A model generated the notes under the pieces. That model saw only the letters and a program-made list of their open reading frames with translations. It made no database searches and was not told where the DNA came from. From Gnetum montanum (lineage: Eukaryota > Streptophyta > Gnetopsida > Gnetales > Gnetaceae), in the NCBI GenBank assembly GCA_015680685.1, contig MNCI01005245.1, positions 988,775 to 1,043,846 of the forward strand: DNA of 55,072 nucleotides. Direction: 5' to 3'. Positions 23,855 to 35,898 of this stretch are shown piece after piece. A program made the translations under genes and the position numbers. How positions within the stretch are numbered: position 1 is the stretch's first letter; the number at the start of each line of letters is the position of its first letter.

Positions 23855-26273
23855 GTTTCACAAAAACCTGTTGTTGATTCAAATGATTTCCAATTGGTAA
23901 TTCATAATAAAAAAAACTCAAGGAAGTTTATCTATTAGTGATTAAATGTCAAATCTTTTACATGGATAGCATGTGTAAGATATTTTAACTCCTAATAATT
24001 CATTTGTAGCTATTAGTTAAGGTATGAAGATAATATTTTTTGATAATGTTGATTCTATTAACAAGGCATGAACCTTCTCCCCCTCCACTTCATGTTAATC
24101 TTTTTATGAAATGTCTAATTTCCTACCCCGAAAAGGAGGTTTTTTAGGATTAGCTATAAGGATGAAAACCTAAAAAGACATCCCCAAAACTATTAGGCCT
24201 TTTCTTTTTGTTCAGTTGAAGTTTTTCCTTTTTGTAGTACTACTTTGCTTTTGTACTTTGGATTTTTATTTTTAATATATATATTTATTAGGTTCAACAC
24301 CCTAAAAATTGAGTACCATTAAAATTATACTATAAGCTTTTGTCTTCTTTGGATTCTTTATTGTCATTTAATCATTCTTATCATTGATGTTAACTTGATT
24401 TTTTAAATCTTTAACTTTAACTCTTTTTTATTTTCTTGAGAAAAAACGAATAAGCATTCAACAAATGTTCTTCATGATGGCAAAAGTTGCAAGAATTAGA
24501 AAGATTATAACATGTCATTGGTTGAATATGTCTCTCCTTTTCTTGTAATACCAATTCGTTTTGATGATTCAAAAGGTTGATTTCAATAAAAAAAACATTT
24601 ATCAAAACCAAAAATTATAGAAATATACTCCATATGCCTAATGGGACTGAGAACACTAACAATTTCATCTGCATGCTCTGCAGGTGGAGCCGCAGTAGCA
24701 GTAGTAGAATAGACAAGAAAAAGGTCTGTAATCTATACTTATAAGGCAATGTGGAATATTTATGCCATGAACTGGAAATGCATCTATGGTTGAAACCTTC
24801 AATAATAATGGATGGGGATCGTATAGCTAGGTGATGAGAAAGGGAGACATTAAGGCTGACCTAGGCTTTCCTTTGATAATCCCTACCTAGCTACCCGTCC
24901 ACCAACATCATGTACATCCCTAGCAAGGAAGCCTAGCTCCCAGATCTCTTGGCCGCATCTACGAATTATCACAGAATCTGGTAGGTACTGCTTGTTCAAA
25001 TCCTGTTTTGGTTGGTTTAGATGATTTCATTTGGGGTAAAACTTTGGGCGTTCCTTTAATTTGGGGAAAATTTTGTTCTTTGGTTTTCACTGTTATATCA
25101 AAATCTGCAAAAGTATTGTTTGTTCAAATGATATTTTATGTAGCAATGTGGCCTTGATGTTGTTTGGCACCCTAAGGAATTCATTGAGATCCAATGGATC
25201 TGGGGTGGTATACTCAAGAATATGCTTCTAACAAGCAACCCCTGAATGGGAGCTAGTGGCTCAGCAATTTTTTAATAAATGAGAATGCACCTTAATGAGA
25301 ACAACTAAACTCCCAATGAGGACCATGCATACAAGTATACAAGCAACCCTGTACACATCATTGGTGAAAGGGGAACAATGCATCTACCAAGGGGTGCCTC
25401 ACCCCTAGACCCCCTTAGAATCTGGTACAAAGTTCAACTTGGCACTACACCAAAATTATACAGTCTTGACTGCCTACATATCTACAACCACTACAGAATC
25501 AAGGCCATGTAGTTTTCCAAGTAAGGGTAGTATGAAGAGGACTTGAAAAGGGATCCAATAGGGAGGGAGTCCTATTGCAAGCTTGGTACCACTAGGCCAG
25601 GATGGATTTTTCAACACTTGAGTGCCACTCAAAGGCGCTTTCAAGTGTTCCATGGTCCCCAAACCATGGGAGCCCAGGAAAGCACTACCACTATCTTAAG
25701 ACATCTCTCACATTTTTGGTGTTGTTGGAATGTTTCCGAAGAGGGAAATAGTTTTATGCATTTTTGTGATTATGGGAAAAGCTCGGGTTTTGGTTTGGAA
25801 TCTTCTAGTAAGAAGCTTTCATACTTATTCAAAGAAAATATCAAACTACATGTTCAATGGTACCGGGTTCAACATCATTTATTTTAAGAAAATATATTTA
25901 AAATTAAGAAAAAGCAAACAAGAAAAATCAATCCTAAAAATTTAAATTTAACATCAATGTATTTTTTAATTAAAAAGCAATTAAAATTTTTTTTATTTAA
26001 AACAAACAGAAAATAGGCCCCAAATTGTTATGTTGTCATGTGTTTTAATCTACCCATGTTGGACGGAAGTATCCCTTTTGCTGTATGGTCATGTTCTACC
26101 AAAGTACCAATTTTATGTTTATCTTAATTTCGAGTTTCAAGGCGAATTTTTAAAAAAAAATAATTAAAGTATAATATTCGTAAAAAGTGAAAAAGAAAAC
26201 TCTGCCCTGAAAACTTCAATATAAATAAAATATATTTTTAATTAAAAAATGTTTCAAAAAGCAAAAATCTCAT
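23855..26273. other. intergenic DNA between element B and the kinase gene
   Basis: AT-rich and without a supportable gene. A short repeat fragment is listed at 25240-25680. The last few hundred bases are the presumptive upstream region of the kinase. Confidence 0.5.
25240..25680 (-). repeat. retroelement 3'-end fragment (same family as 28.7 and 47.3 kb)
   Basis: On the minus strand it contains AAACTACATGGCCTTGATTC followed by GATATGTAGGCAGTC. The pair of motifs is shared with 28708-29230 and, more diverged, with 47237-47774. A T-rich stretch (ATTTTTTAATAAATG) lies at 25268. It is a LINE 3' end or an LTR R-region fragment, and I cannot decide which. Confidence 0.4.
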
Positions 26274-26282
26274 TATAAATAG
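26274..26282 (+). promoter_or_regulatory. TATA box of the kinase gene
   Basis: TATAAATAG fits the plant TATA consensus and lies 81 bases before the kinase ATG. A start site about 30 bases downstream would give a 5' leader near 50 nt. Confidence 0.6.
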
Positions 26283-26329
26283 TATAAGCTTCTTGCGGAG
26301 TTGGATCGGATCTGAGGATCAGGTGATTG

Positions 26330-26488
26330 ATGGTATTGGAAGAGCAAGAGCAGGATGTTGGAAGATTACGAAATTCTCTGCGATGTAGCCGTGGGCAACC
26401 AGGGCACAGTGAAGAAGGCAAGGAGCAGAAAAACTGGCCAACTCTGTGCCATAAAGAAAACCAAAACCAGCCAAGAAACCATGCATGA
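26330..26488 (+). other. overlapping upstream reading frame
   Basis: An ATG at 26330, 25 bases before the kinase ATG and in another frame, opens 52 codons that end with TGA at 26486-26488 inside exon 1. If the transcript starts near 26305, scanning ribosomes meet this ATG first. No family is recognised. If used, its effect would be on kinase translation. Confidence 0.35.
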
Positions 26489-28315
26489 ACATAGGATCAT
26501 GATGCATCTTACAAACAGTGAATATCCTTGGAGGTTAGAAATGTGTACTTGTATTTAAAATTTCAGCACAAACTTGTTATTTTGTTCTTTGTAATTAAAT
26601 ATTATAATTAATATTTATATGCTATTCACTGTCTTTAAGAAGTAATTCTATTTTATTTGACATTACTGCAATTGGAACTCTGATTATATTGTTTTACATC
26701 ACATATTAATTTAAATTAGAATTTACCTATGAATATTCATTATATCAACTTATAAATAAAAATTTAAATGAAACATGTATGTTCTATGTTAAACCAAATT
26801 GAAATCTATCCAAAAAAATATTTGAATAGATTGATGATATTTAAGTTCCTTATTCCAATCTTATTTCAGAGTGAAAGGGGAAACCTAAAAAATTAAGATT
26901 CTATTAATTAAGAATGTAAATGGAATGGATTATATAAAATAAACTTTTATTGAATCTTGATTTCATTTAAAAACTATGCTACTTCAAAACTTCTTGTTTG
27001 GTTAATATGAATATCTTTAATATTTATGTAAGTTGAAAGCATCCATAAAATATTGTTTAGTAGTAATCCAAAAATTCTGATAGAATATTACATTCTGATA
27101 ATTCAAATATATTTTTAATACATTTGTTTATTCATGTTTTCAGAGATTGATGCTGGTAGATGTTCTACTTTTGAGCTTGTATCTCCTTATACATTAATAA
27201 TACAAATAGAACTAGTGTTTGCTTTCTTTCGGAACTAAGCATCACTCATAATTACCTCTATCTAAAACTTACTATACTGTTAAGTACTGTAATGAAATAT
27301 TAATTTCCAGTGACTTATCTGGGAACCCTAATGGTATATTAGGGAAATGGTGCAGTCACCTAGAGTCCCAATGATACCATCCTAGCTCTAACAATAATAT
27401 TGCATTGCTTACCGCTTTCTATACATCAGAGGACAATGTAATATGTAATAGAGACATTCCATTTTATGCCTTGCAATCTATTGGTTGTACTATTATAAAT
27501 TTCTTTCCTTTTAGAGTTCATATAAAATTCTTGCTGACTCTTGCAGTATTACCGTGTTGGATTCCTTCCACGAGGGCGGCTATACCTACATGGTCACAGA
27601 ACTCATGCAGTGCGACCTGCAGCACCACATCAAAACCTGCAGATTATCCCTACAGGAAATCGCTAAACTGGCATTCCAACTTCTGTACCACCTCTGTAAA
27701 CTCCATGAGCTCGGCCTCTGCCATGGCGACGTAAATCCCCACAGTATCGTCCTCTGCCCCGACGGAAACATCAAGCTCTGCAACTTCGCCTTTACCGCCA
27801 TGATGAACCCTAACAACATAAAAGACAACACTGGAAAGATCGGCACGCCTTCGTACAGAGCGCCGGAACTTGTGCTGCGTGCCAAGAATTACAGCTTCGC
27901 AGTGGATATTTGGTCCGCCGGAATTACAATTGCAGAGATATTTACGGCTGGTGTTTCATTTTTCGGAAATGCTTCTCGTGATAATCTTGATGCTGTGTGT
28001 GCGGTTATCAGTAGTCCTGTTCCTGAGGAGTGGCCGCACGGAATCGAACTCGCGAGGGCTGCTGGTTACGACTTTCCAACAGGAAGGAACAGCAGCAGCA
28101 CCATGCATGATGGTGAGAGGAGAATCGGTTTGAGATTGAACAAAAGTTTGGTTAACAGCTTTGGTGTTGATCTTATTCGGCGTCTGTGTTCATGGAATCC
28201 AGAGCTGAGGATTAGCGCCTGCGATGCTCTTTCGGATCCCTTTTTTGGGATTCTTACGCCCATGCAGAAATACGCCCATGTCTTGGCTGATATGCAGAGG
28301 AAGAGGAACAAGTAG
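26355..28315 (+). CDS. CDK-like (CMGC) protein kinase, predicted pseudokinase, two exons
   Basis: Exons 26355-26533 and 27547-28315 join in phase (donor GAG|GTTAGA, acceptor CTTGCAG|TATT, codon AG|T) and give 315 residues with no stop. A whole small kinase domain is visible. The Gly-rich loop VAVGNQGTVKKA has its first Gly changed to Ala12. It also has AIKK with Lys34, a likely helix-C Glu45, hinge MVTELMQCDL, activation-segment end GTPSYRAPE (159-167), and DIWSAG (180-185). The YRAPE and AVDIWS style place it near CDK-type CMGC kinases. Catalytic motifs are altered: HRD is HGD (119-121), the loop Lys is Asn123, the loop Asn is Ser126, and DFG is Asn139-Phe-Ala. It keeps the loop Asp but lacks the metal-binding Asp and Asn, so it is probably inactive and regulatory or a scaffold. 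The exons are GC-richer than the rest of the window and lack decay. A TATA box precedes it. No gene symbol is justified. Confidence 0.85.
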
Positions 28316-28672
28316 GAGCAGCTACATCATAATGATGATACGCTGAAGAATTAGATTGCTATGTTATGTGCAAATCCAGTTGAATTGATGTAATGTGAGT
28401 CATTTCTGGTTAGAATTTGGATAGATGAATTCATTGTTGAATTATTTCGCTGTTCGAGTTTATTTTTAATTTTAAAAAACTGCTGCTCTAATCCTAAAAT
28501 GGAGAGATTTTTATTTTTATATTTTTTTTATAATTTCTATTTAGTGTGATGTAGTCTAATTTTCTTTTCTGATTGTTAATATTTTTTGGGATTCAAAACC
28601 CATCCAACAATTATATCATAATGCTTGGTTAAGAGATAGAACTTTTTCACGAGAATTATTATGAATATGTAT
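28316..28672 (+). other. 3' flank of the kinase gene
   Basis: Presumed 3' untranslated region and downstream DNA. T-rich, with no clear AATAAA signal. Its original continuation probably lies at 47810, beyond the nested block. Confidence 0.5.
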
Positions 28673-28707
28673 TGGCTTGACTTTGTCATAGAAAATAAAT
28701 AATTATT
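28673..28707. repeat. 35-bp direct repeat, left boundary of the nested block
   Basis: It matches 47775-47809 at 30 of 35 positions without gaps (both begin TGGCT and end AAAATAAATAATTATT). A T-run follows at once on the left side only. Confidence 0.7.
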
Positions 28708-29230
28708 TTTTTCATGAGAAATTGAGATATATTTGTTATGGTGTCACCCTTGAAAAGCATCGCATTACACCACCCAAGAGTCCCAAATCAAAGTTCACAA
28801 CACCTACATTTACATTTGAAGTCATGGCACCTATTAGAGGATAGTTAGAAGTGTAGCGAGAATTCATTAAGCAACGCGAGCACATAAACACCCAAGACAA
28901 ACACATATACACACGACACACCATCACACAACATGACTAAAACATCACACAATGACTGATCCTAGGCTATGTGCAACTAGCCAACTAGCCCTAAACCCCC
29001 CTCTATAGTTAGGGATAGTGGCCAAAGCTAGAGAGACAAAGCCTCTCCAAAATGCCTACATATCCTTGTGACAAGGTTTACAAGGAATCAAGGCCATGTA
29101 GTTCTTTAGTGATGATTAAGATAGCATGGAGCTCATAACAATATTCACACTCCTTCAACCTTCATTTTGAAGGAAAGTAACGTACAATCTACCAACAAGA
29201 CATGTTTTTCTATACTTTTCCATTCTTGAA
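28708..29230 (-). repeat. retroelement fragment, left copy (homologous to 47237-47774)
   Basis: The shared landmarks run in one order: CACCCTT..AAAGCA, AAGAGTCCCAAAT, GAAGTCATG, TTAGAGGATGGTTAGAAG, CACACAATGACCAATCCTAGGC, AGCTAGAGAGGCAAAGCC, and GGCCATGTAGTT. On the minus strand it ends in an A-run, as a LINE tail would. A short hairpin-forming stretch CCTTGT...ACAAGGATATGTAGGCA, which I associate with some gypsy LTRs, keeps an LTR origin open. No coding frame is supported. Confidence 0.5.
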
Positions 29231-29972
29231 AGAAGTGATATCCTTGGAGCTTAAGCCTTTGTCCATATGTGTTCCCAAAAATGAAGAGCATATTTGTTAT
29301 TCAACTATAAAGCAAAAATGTTGAACTCAACTTGACATTTAACAGAGGCTTACTGATATTTGTGCAAGCCATGTTAAGGAGGAAAAGATTTTTCCTTTAT
29401 CATGAAAATTGTACTAATCTTTCTACCTAGAGCAAACTCTACTTGCTTGACATGTGATTCGGTCCTTTATCTTTTGTAGTAATATGAGAATGTAAAGTTG
29501 ATACTTTGTGTCTTTGGAAAAACTACATTGTACCTTGGGAAAAACACTCTCCATGCTTAGTGATAGTTTGACACTTGCATATGTAGGGATCTTTACAACT
29601 TTAGCCTCATTGTGGCATCATCCAACTCCCTACTTAAGAGGAGAAAACTTACTCATTCTCCATCCCTTACAAGTCATTTTTCTTGGATCCACTTGGCACC
29701 ATTTGACCTATCATACTCGTGTCATTTTTCTTTAAATATTTACCACTTGGAGTGAAGGTAATGTGCTTGTTTCTCAAGTCCGAAGACCTAGATTCAAGCT
29801 TGGGTAGAGCCACTTGAAAGAGGTTAGGCTTTCGTTCATTTACCATCCTCCTAGGAACCGACCTTGGTATGACCAACATTAAGCCTTTGGATGATGATCT
29901 TATTACAATTTTCAAACACTATAACTCCCATTGACAGTTGGTAGCACCAGGCTGTATCCATAAAGATGATTA
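29231..29972 (-). other. left flank of G, probable 3' continuation of element J
   Basis: Across the insertion of G this joins the chromodomain-like end of J at 46500. On the minus strand one 82-codon frame (29667-29915) is open and Lys/Ser/Pro-rich, but I recognise no family. Confidence 0.35.
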
Positions 29973-29977
29973 ATGTG

Positions 29978-30840
29978 TGATGAGCAATGAATACCCCTAC
30001 GTTGAACCATACAAATCATAAGCATTCACGTGCGATCCAATCAAATTCCATAGACCTTAAGTCTTCAACAACATTGGTTCTAGTAAGTGAAGTCTAATCG
30101 TTACAATTGTTGTCTTCCCAGTTACACTTGTGAAATGCAAGGGTATGGTTAAGTGCAACTAAGGCATTTGATTTTTATCATTTTTTATGTTTTATGTTCT
30201 TGGTGCTTAAAATAAAGAAATGAAGTAATTTTTAATGGCTAATTTAATCTAAATAATTAATCTCTAACTAATCCTAACATAAGAATCTAGTCCCTCTTTC
30301 CGTACACATCCTGAACATGTATAATGCTACTAGGTTACCAAATGTTAAGTGTTGTTGAGATTACCAAGCATCATATACATGCTCATAGTAGTCGTACTTA
30401 TGTGCTTAATTAATTGTTATTTAGCCTAGCTAACTTAACGTAGCTTAATTTAGCTTAATTACTTGAAAGCATTAAATAAAATTGCATAAAATATTAAATG
30501 CATAAATAAAATATTTAATCTAGCCAAAGTGCTACAAGGTTTATTAGAAAGCTCATCTTTACTGCCAAACACACTACCATGCTCAAGTACAACAGTCCTT
30601 GAATAAAGATCCATACACTTAATAACTCTTGCTACAAACACTTAGGAAAATATTCTAACTCTAAGGAAGAAAAACTGTCAGAGCTCTGCTATGCTATGAC
30701 AAAACTTATGCCCAAACCATGTGCCCAAATGCTATATTTATATGCTGGCACACATCCCATGATATCGAATATCTAACATTACATCAAGGCCCTCGATATT
30801 GGGTATCCGATATCAAAGACAAATAAAATATAGTTCATCA
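29978..30840 (-). repeat. 3' LTR of element G
   Basis: On the minus strand the purine tract CATGGGGGTA (30841-30850) precedes TGATGAACTATATTTTATTTG. GATATC cores lie near 30762, 30795 and 30809, followed by the TATA-like TATAAATATAGC. The end is ATTGCTCATCA at 29978. 863 bp. Confidence 0.85.
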
Positions 30841-31300
30841 TACCCCCATGATTGAATGAAAACTCATCCTCAAGTGAACAAAAGGAGGAACAAATCCCTT
30901 ACAAAATATTGGGAAGATATGGGATTATTGACTAACATACAAATTGACTCAAATGAAACAGATAGATTCTAAGTGCCCAAGTATGTGGATTTACAATCTT
31001 TTACAAAATTGGATGTTCATGACAATAAAGTTGAACACCTTAGCTAACTGATATCCAACTCCTTTGGTAGCTGAAGAATGAGGGAGAAGATTCAATGATC
31101 ATGAAGGGGCCTTGTCACATGGTGTTTTTGCTGATTCCTTGGTGAAGATAGTCCTGCCTTCAATCCACGCTTTCCACTGCAATCACAACAAAATCAAGGA
31201 TTAGTGTGTAATGTGTAACTTATATCTTTTAAGTACCTTGTCTCATTGGTAGTTACACATGGCTAGGTTGTGATTATGACAAGTTGATTCTTTTTAATAG
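30841..31300 (-). other. 3' non-coding end of element G (left of inserted A)
   Basis: On the minus strand this ends with a CTTGAGGATGAGTTTTCATTCAATC box just before the purine tract. The same box stands before the 3' LTRs of A and B and, in part, of C. No gene. It joins 37714 across the insertion of A. Confidence 0.7.
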
Positions 31301-32052
31301 TGATGAGTCATGAATTTTCTTACAGCTATGATAACGCACCCACAATAACACACCCACGATATCGCATCCGTGGAATCACAGCTGACGCGATATCGCAGCC
31401 TACCTCAATGTCTATAAATAAGAGGCAGCTTTCCCAGTTTTAAGCATCTAGTTTAGTTCCTTAGCGAAGCTCTGGCAGTTTTTCCCTTCCAGAGATAGAA
31501 TTATTTTCCAGTGTATGCTCGTAGTGTGGTGATTGTAATTGTACAGCATCCTTTATTCGAGTGTGACGTACTTGGACACGCACATGACCAGAGTTAAAGA
31601 TCGAGATTACTTCATCATTGTAGCATTCACTTAGCTTAATTATTTACTTAATTGTTATTTACTGCTTTCTTAGTTAATCTCTTCTTACCCTAAACTCTTG
31701 TTAAACGCAGAATGAGTACGACTTGATCACGAGCATTTAAGTGTGACTACTTGGTAACCCAGTAGCGTACCTAGGATCTGTGCTTGGTAATCCCAGTAGT
31801 AGTCGTGCACNNNNNNNNNNNNNNNNNNNNNNNNNNNNNNNNNNNNNNNNNNNNNNNNNNNNNNNNNNNNNNNNNNNNNNNNNNNNNNNNNNNNNNNNNN
31901 NNNNNNNNNNNNNNNNNNNNNNNNNNNNNNNNNNNNNNNNNNNNNNNNNNNNNNNNNNNNCCACAACTAGTCCATCTGCGGAGTTTGATCAGATCATGCG
32001 TGTAACGCTTGTATTCGTATGGTTGAATGTAGGGATACCTCGCCACTCATCA
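31301..32052 (+). repeat. 5' LTR of element A
   Basis: TGATGAGTCATG...CCACTCATCA. Two GATATC cores plus degenerate units occupy 31350-31400, and TATAAATA lies at 31413-31420. A 150-N gap interrupts it. The homologous part of the 3' LTR is about 239 bases, so the gap is under-sized. Confidence 0.9.
31811..31960. other. assembly gap (150 N)
   Basis: A run of N inside the 5' LTR of A. The flanks correspond to 37377 and 37617 in the 3' LTR. Confidence 0.99.
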
Positions 32053-32071
32053 TTGGCTCCATTGCCGGGGA
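32053..32071 (+). other. primer-binding site of element A
   Basis: TTGGCTCCATTGCCGGGGA directly follows CTCATCA. It is close to the tRNA-Asp-complementary site TTGGCGCCGTTGCCGGGGA known from Athila/Tat elements. Confidence 0.85.
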
Positions 32072-32195
32072 CAGTGCTAGTTATCTAGATTAGTTATATC
32101 ATACAAGGTCGCTATAAAGGACTTAACGATATATCTTTTAGAAAGAAATAATTATAAAAAAAAGTCACACATAAATTCACACAAATTTCACAATC

Positions 32196-34017
32196 ATGCC
32201 TCTCCTACAATATTACACTAATGTCATACCTAGTGAGGAAATTCATTGGAGAACTGATGAATTATATGACAATGAAGTTTGGAGTACTCAACCTTATGTA
32301 GGAGTCCCCTACATTTATGAACACCCCAATGATACTCAAAGACTCTCGTCATCCAAATTTGACACCTCTAGTGAGGATGAGACATCCCATAGGACGAGGA
32401 GGCCCGAAAGGCCTAAGACCTTCTCAATAACTAACAAGGACTTACTTGGGGATGATTGGAAGACTTACAAAAGTCATAATGAGTTTTATAGTTCCTTCTC
32501 TTCCTCTACTCCTTTAACATCAAATTGTGACACAGATGACTATCTTTCAAGGGATTGGCATAGAACTAAAAATCGAGCTCACAAAGAAAATCAAGAACAC
32601 CAACATAAATGAAGACAACATCATCCCAACTTACAAACTCACAACCTATTTAGCGATGATGAACCCCTGCTGGCCACCAAGAGTCTAACGCCAATACAAG
32701 AGGTTGTTCAAATCCCCTGTAGGCATCGTAAAGAGAGCTGTCTACCCAGGCTTGATTTAAACAAATTTTCCCATTTTTAGGAGGCTATGATTTAGACCTG
32801 TATCAACATTTACAAGCCTTCTACGATGCTTGCATATGGAATAACATTGATAATGGATGGCAAAAAATTAAGCTCTTTCCCATGACACTCGTTGGCCAAG
32901 CAAAAGTATGGTAAAGATCGTTAAAACCAAATTCAATACAACGTTGGTCAACAATGGTAGAAGTCTTTAACGAAAAATATCAAACCTACATAAGAGTGTT
33001 AGCCTTGAGGAAACAAATCCAAGGATGGAAACAAGCACAACATGAACCCTTGGACATGGCCTTAGAAAGATATTATGCACTTTTAAACAACTATCTAGGC
33101 CATGGGTTTTCCGAGGAAAGGCTAATGTACCATATCATTGATCAGCTATGTAATGAAACAAGATAGACCCTAGGAATGTACGCCCAAGGTCAACTATACA
33201 AACTACGAACNGCCCATGACTGGGATTGTTGCCACTGTGATCGAACACAGTATCTCNACCACTAGACTAGAGACACCCTTCATATCATCCAAATCCAAAT
33301 GTTTATCTTGTTCAACATCCTATTTCTCCAACTGGGCCAACATACTCTATCTCACCACAATACCATTCTCCTCAATACTATCAGCCCATGCCTCCAGCAC
33401 AACCACCACCTTATGCATCCTATACTCCTTCTAACTTTCAACATTATCATTCTTTCCCTCCTTCCACAGCGCCACCAATTGTTCCTAAGGTGCCTGCACC
33501 ACCGCAACAACCCACGGATGTTACTTGTGCTACTACTTCCCACAGCAGTGAAAAGCCTCCTCGACATCCAAAGTGTCCCTTCTTTAAATACGGTTGTAAG
33601 AAGGAACAACACAATTCCGAGGCCACTGCATCCTCCAACTCAGCACAAGTCCCACACTGTGGTGCGCCTTACCCTTTGAACCCCACGCCTCATGTAACTT
33701 CATTAGGGCTACCAACTAACGCTCCAACAACCATACGGCCCAATGAACACAGTCATGGAAGGCATCATCCCAATCCTTGCATACCATCTAACGGTCACAA
33801 ACATCATAGTGGGTCAACTCATTATCTAGGAACTACTTCGTATAAATTGCCCCACTATGCTCATTATAATCAAGTGTCTGAAACCGGATGGGGTAAATAT
33901 GACCAAGCCAGAATACTTTCAAAATGCAAGGATCCCAACCGTCAGTTATTAATCCTTTCCATTGTCAACCATTTAGCTATGAGGGATATCCCCCATTCTA
34001 ATAACAAGCAGGATTAA
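32196..34017 (+). pseudogene. gag remnant of element A
   Basis: ATG at 32196 (MPLLQYYTN). The first 138 codons are open (to 32612) and parallel B. The gag core follows in several frames at about 32790-33170, with LQAFYDACIWNNIDNGWQ, KLFPMTLVGQAKVW, MVEVFNEKYQTY and MALERYYALLN. A Pro/His-rich tail (33388-34017) is open and ends DIPHSNNKQD-stop. Between 33211 and 33257, bounded by single Ns, the region corresponding to about 600 bases of B (16430-17040) is missing. The expected role is capsid formation. No zinc knuckle is evident. Confidence 0.75.
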
Positions 34018-35656
34018 TAACCATTTTTATTTTCTTTGATTTTTCAATTTTTTTTCCAGATTTCAGTTTTTCAACTTCTTGTTTTATCTTTTTGTCTTTT
34101 TGGTATTTTTGTCTTTTTTGTAAGTAATCTCATCTATGAATAAAACACTCATGTGGATCATTGGTTGAGGTGTGTTCTATGTTATTAATTCATGAGTGAT
34201 CAATTATTTGGAACAGTGAGCCCATTACACCCACTCATCTACAAATAAGAGGTTCTATTTGAGGGTATAGTGATATTCTTGACATTTTTAAAACTTAAAA
34301 TTAATTTTGTGTTCATTTTACCCAGAATGAAGAAGGATGGACCAAGAGGGAATGATTAGGGTGTGACATCAAGGGGACTTGTGGATTCTCTTTGGTGACG
34401 TCTGTGAGAGTTATCATGCAACATGGTTGTACTAAGATCCTTGTAGATCTAATGAAAATGGGAGTAGGAGTAATCAAAAGGGCATTCAAAAATTAATGTT
34501 GTGCTAGGGGGTCCCACTGGAAAGACATGCACCCATGCCTGAAGGTTGGCAGCTTCTTTGGATTCAATATTCAAAAAAAAAGAAAAAAAAGAAAAAAAAA
34601 GCAAAAAAGCAGAAAAAACAAAGTTCCACAAAACAAAAGTCACTCCTCCCTTGAACAAAATGCCAAGTGATCGTACGGCTTGTTGTTGTGGTACTCTCAT
34701 AGTTGCTCATCATGAGATGAAACAATGCGATGTCACTGGTTAGAGGAATGGACTTGGTCCTAATCTTGGAACAATGGGTTAATGACACATTAATCATGCT
34801 TTACACGCAGGATTCATTGTGCCCTAAGTCAATTACCTCATGTCCCAATCTCTCCAATCCCTTTCTATAGTTCATCTCACCTCAATGTTCATGTAATTGT
34901 AGCTCGTGTCATGTGTAACATAGAATTCTTACCTCATTCCGGTGATATTTACATGTGTGTGTTTTGTGGAGTTAGTGCGGATTACATTTAACCCTTCTAG
35001 TGCCCATGGACACTCTAAGTGTGATTACACAAGGGCATTATAGGTTGAAACCTACTTTAGGGAGGACCCACTTGTGTAATTTTTTGTAATCTTCACTTAT
35101 GACATCGCTCACACATACCATTTATTACCCTCAGCATATTGTTCATGATATTCTTTCCCTTATTACTATCTCTCCGATTCAACGTTCCTATGAATCATCA
35201 CATTGCCTTTTTCTCTACCATCCGAGGTCCTTATTGATAAATTGTACACCATCATTATTTGTGCCTTCAAAACTAGTTGAATTACCCTAGAACCCTATAA
35301 TAATCGTCTAGATGTCCTTAGTTTACATCATTTAATTTCAAAAGAAATATTAAAAATTTGGTACATTCTCTAAGTGCCCTAACTTTGATGTAAATATATA
35401 TCTGTGACCTCCCCACAACACTTATCATCATTTTCCACTATTCACACGAGGGAGTTTTTCGAATTTTTTTCTCTACAACTTGCAATTGTGAGACCCTTGC
35501 TTTTATACTTATATCTCGCTCGTTGGTACTTCGATTTTCATTCCATCTAAACCTACTTAAACCTAGAGTGTTTAGCTTAGTCGTGGGGGAGGGGCACATG
35601 TCGAATATTGCATAAATTTTTTGAAATTCATCATCACCCGAAGGACATCTTTAAGG
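34018..35656 (+). other. non-coding spacer of element A with weak internal promoter
   Basis: Homologous to B 17877-19651. A TATATATAT stretch lies near 35392, but the GATATC array of B is not recognisable here. A purine tract GTGGGGGAGGGG lies at 35583-35594. Confidence 0.6.
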
Positions 35657-35898
35657 GTAATTAGTTGTAAAATTAAGAATAAAATGTGTCAAAAACAATT
35701 TCATCCCCTTAGCTATACCAGAAAATTAAATTTGGAAACCACCTAAGCAAAGAGGACTCAACATTATAATCTTTTGGGGACATGGTCTTCCAATAATTAA
35801 CATCACACGGAAATAAAGTAAATCTATTAAGGCAAGCAGTAAGGTATAACCCAACTTTGGTAACAACCTTACTAACGATTGGCCCCATGTGATTGCAG
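35657..35898 (+). other. intron-like segment ahead of ORF2 in A
   Basis: Starts TAAGG|GTAATTAG and ends GTGATTGCAG, directly followed by the ORF2 ATG at 35899. About 242 nt. Confidence 0.5.

Noticed and set aside
24417-24611. Minus-strand CCHC-type knuckle (CNFCHHEEH)
   Set aside because: The last Cys is Tyr and nothing around it supports a gag or ORF1. Possible but too weak to list as a gene.
27586-27885. Antisense 99-codon frame in kinase exon 2
   Set aside because: Shadow of the GC-richer kinase exon, with no support of its own.
27554-28315. Separate 253-codon kinase gene starting inside exon 2
   Set aside because: The apparent start is a GTG within the spliced frame. A donor at 26533 and an acceptor at 27546 join in phase to exon 1, which supplies the nucleotide-binding lobe.
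31727-32088. Open frames running through the N block
   Set aside because: They exist only because N is read as any residue. The region is an LTR.
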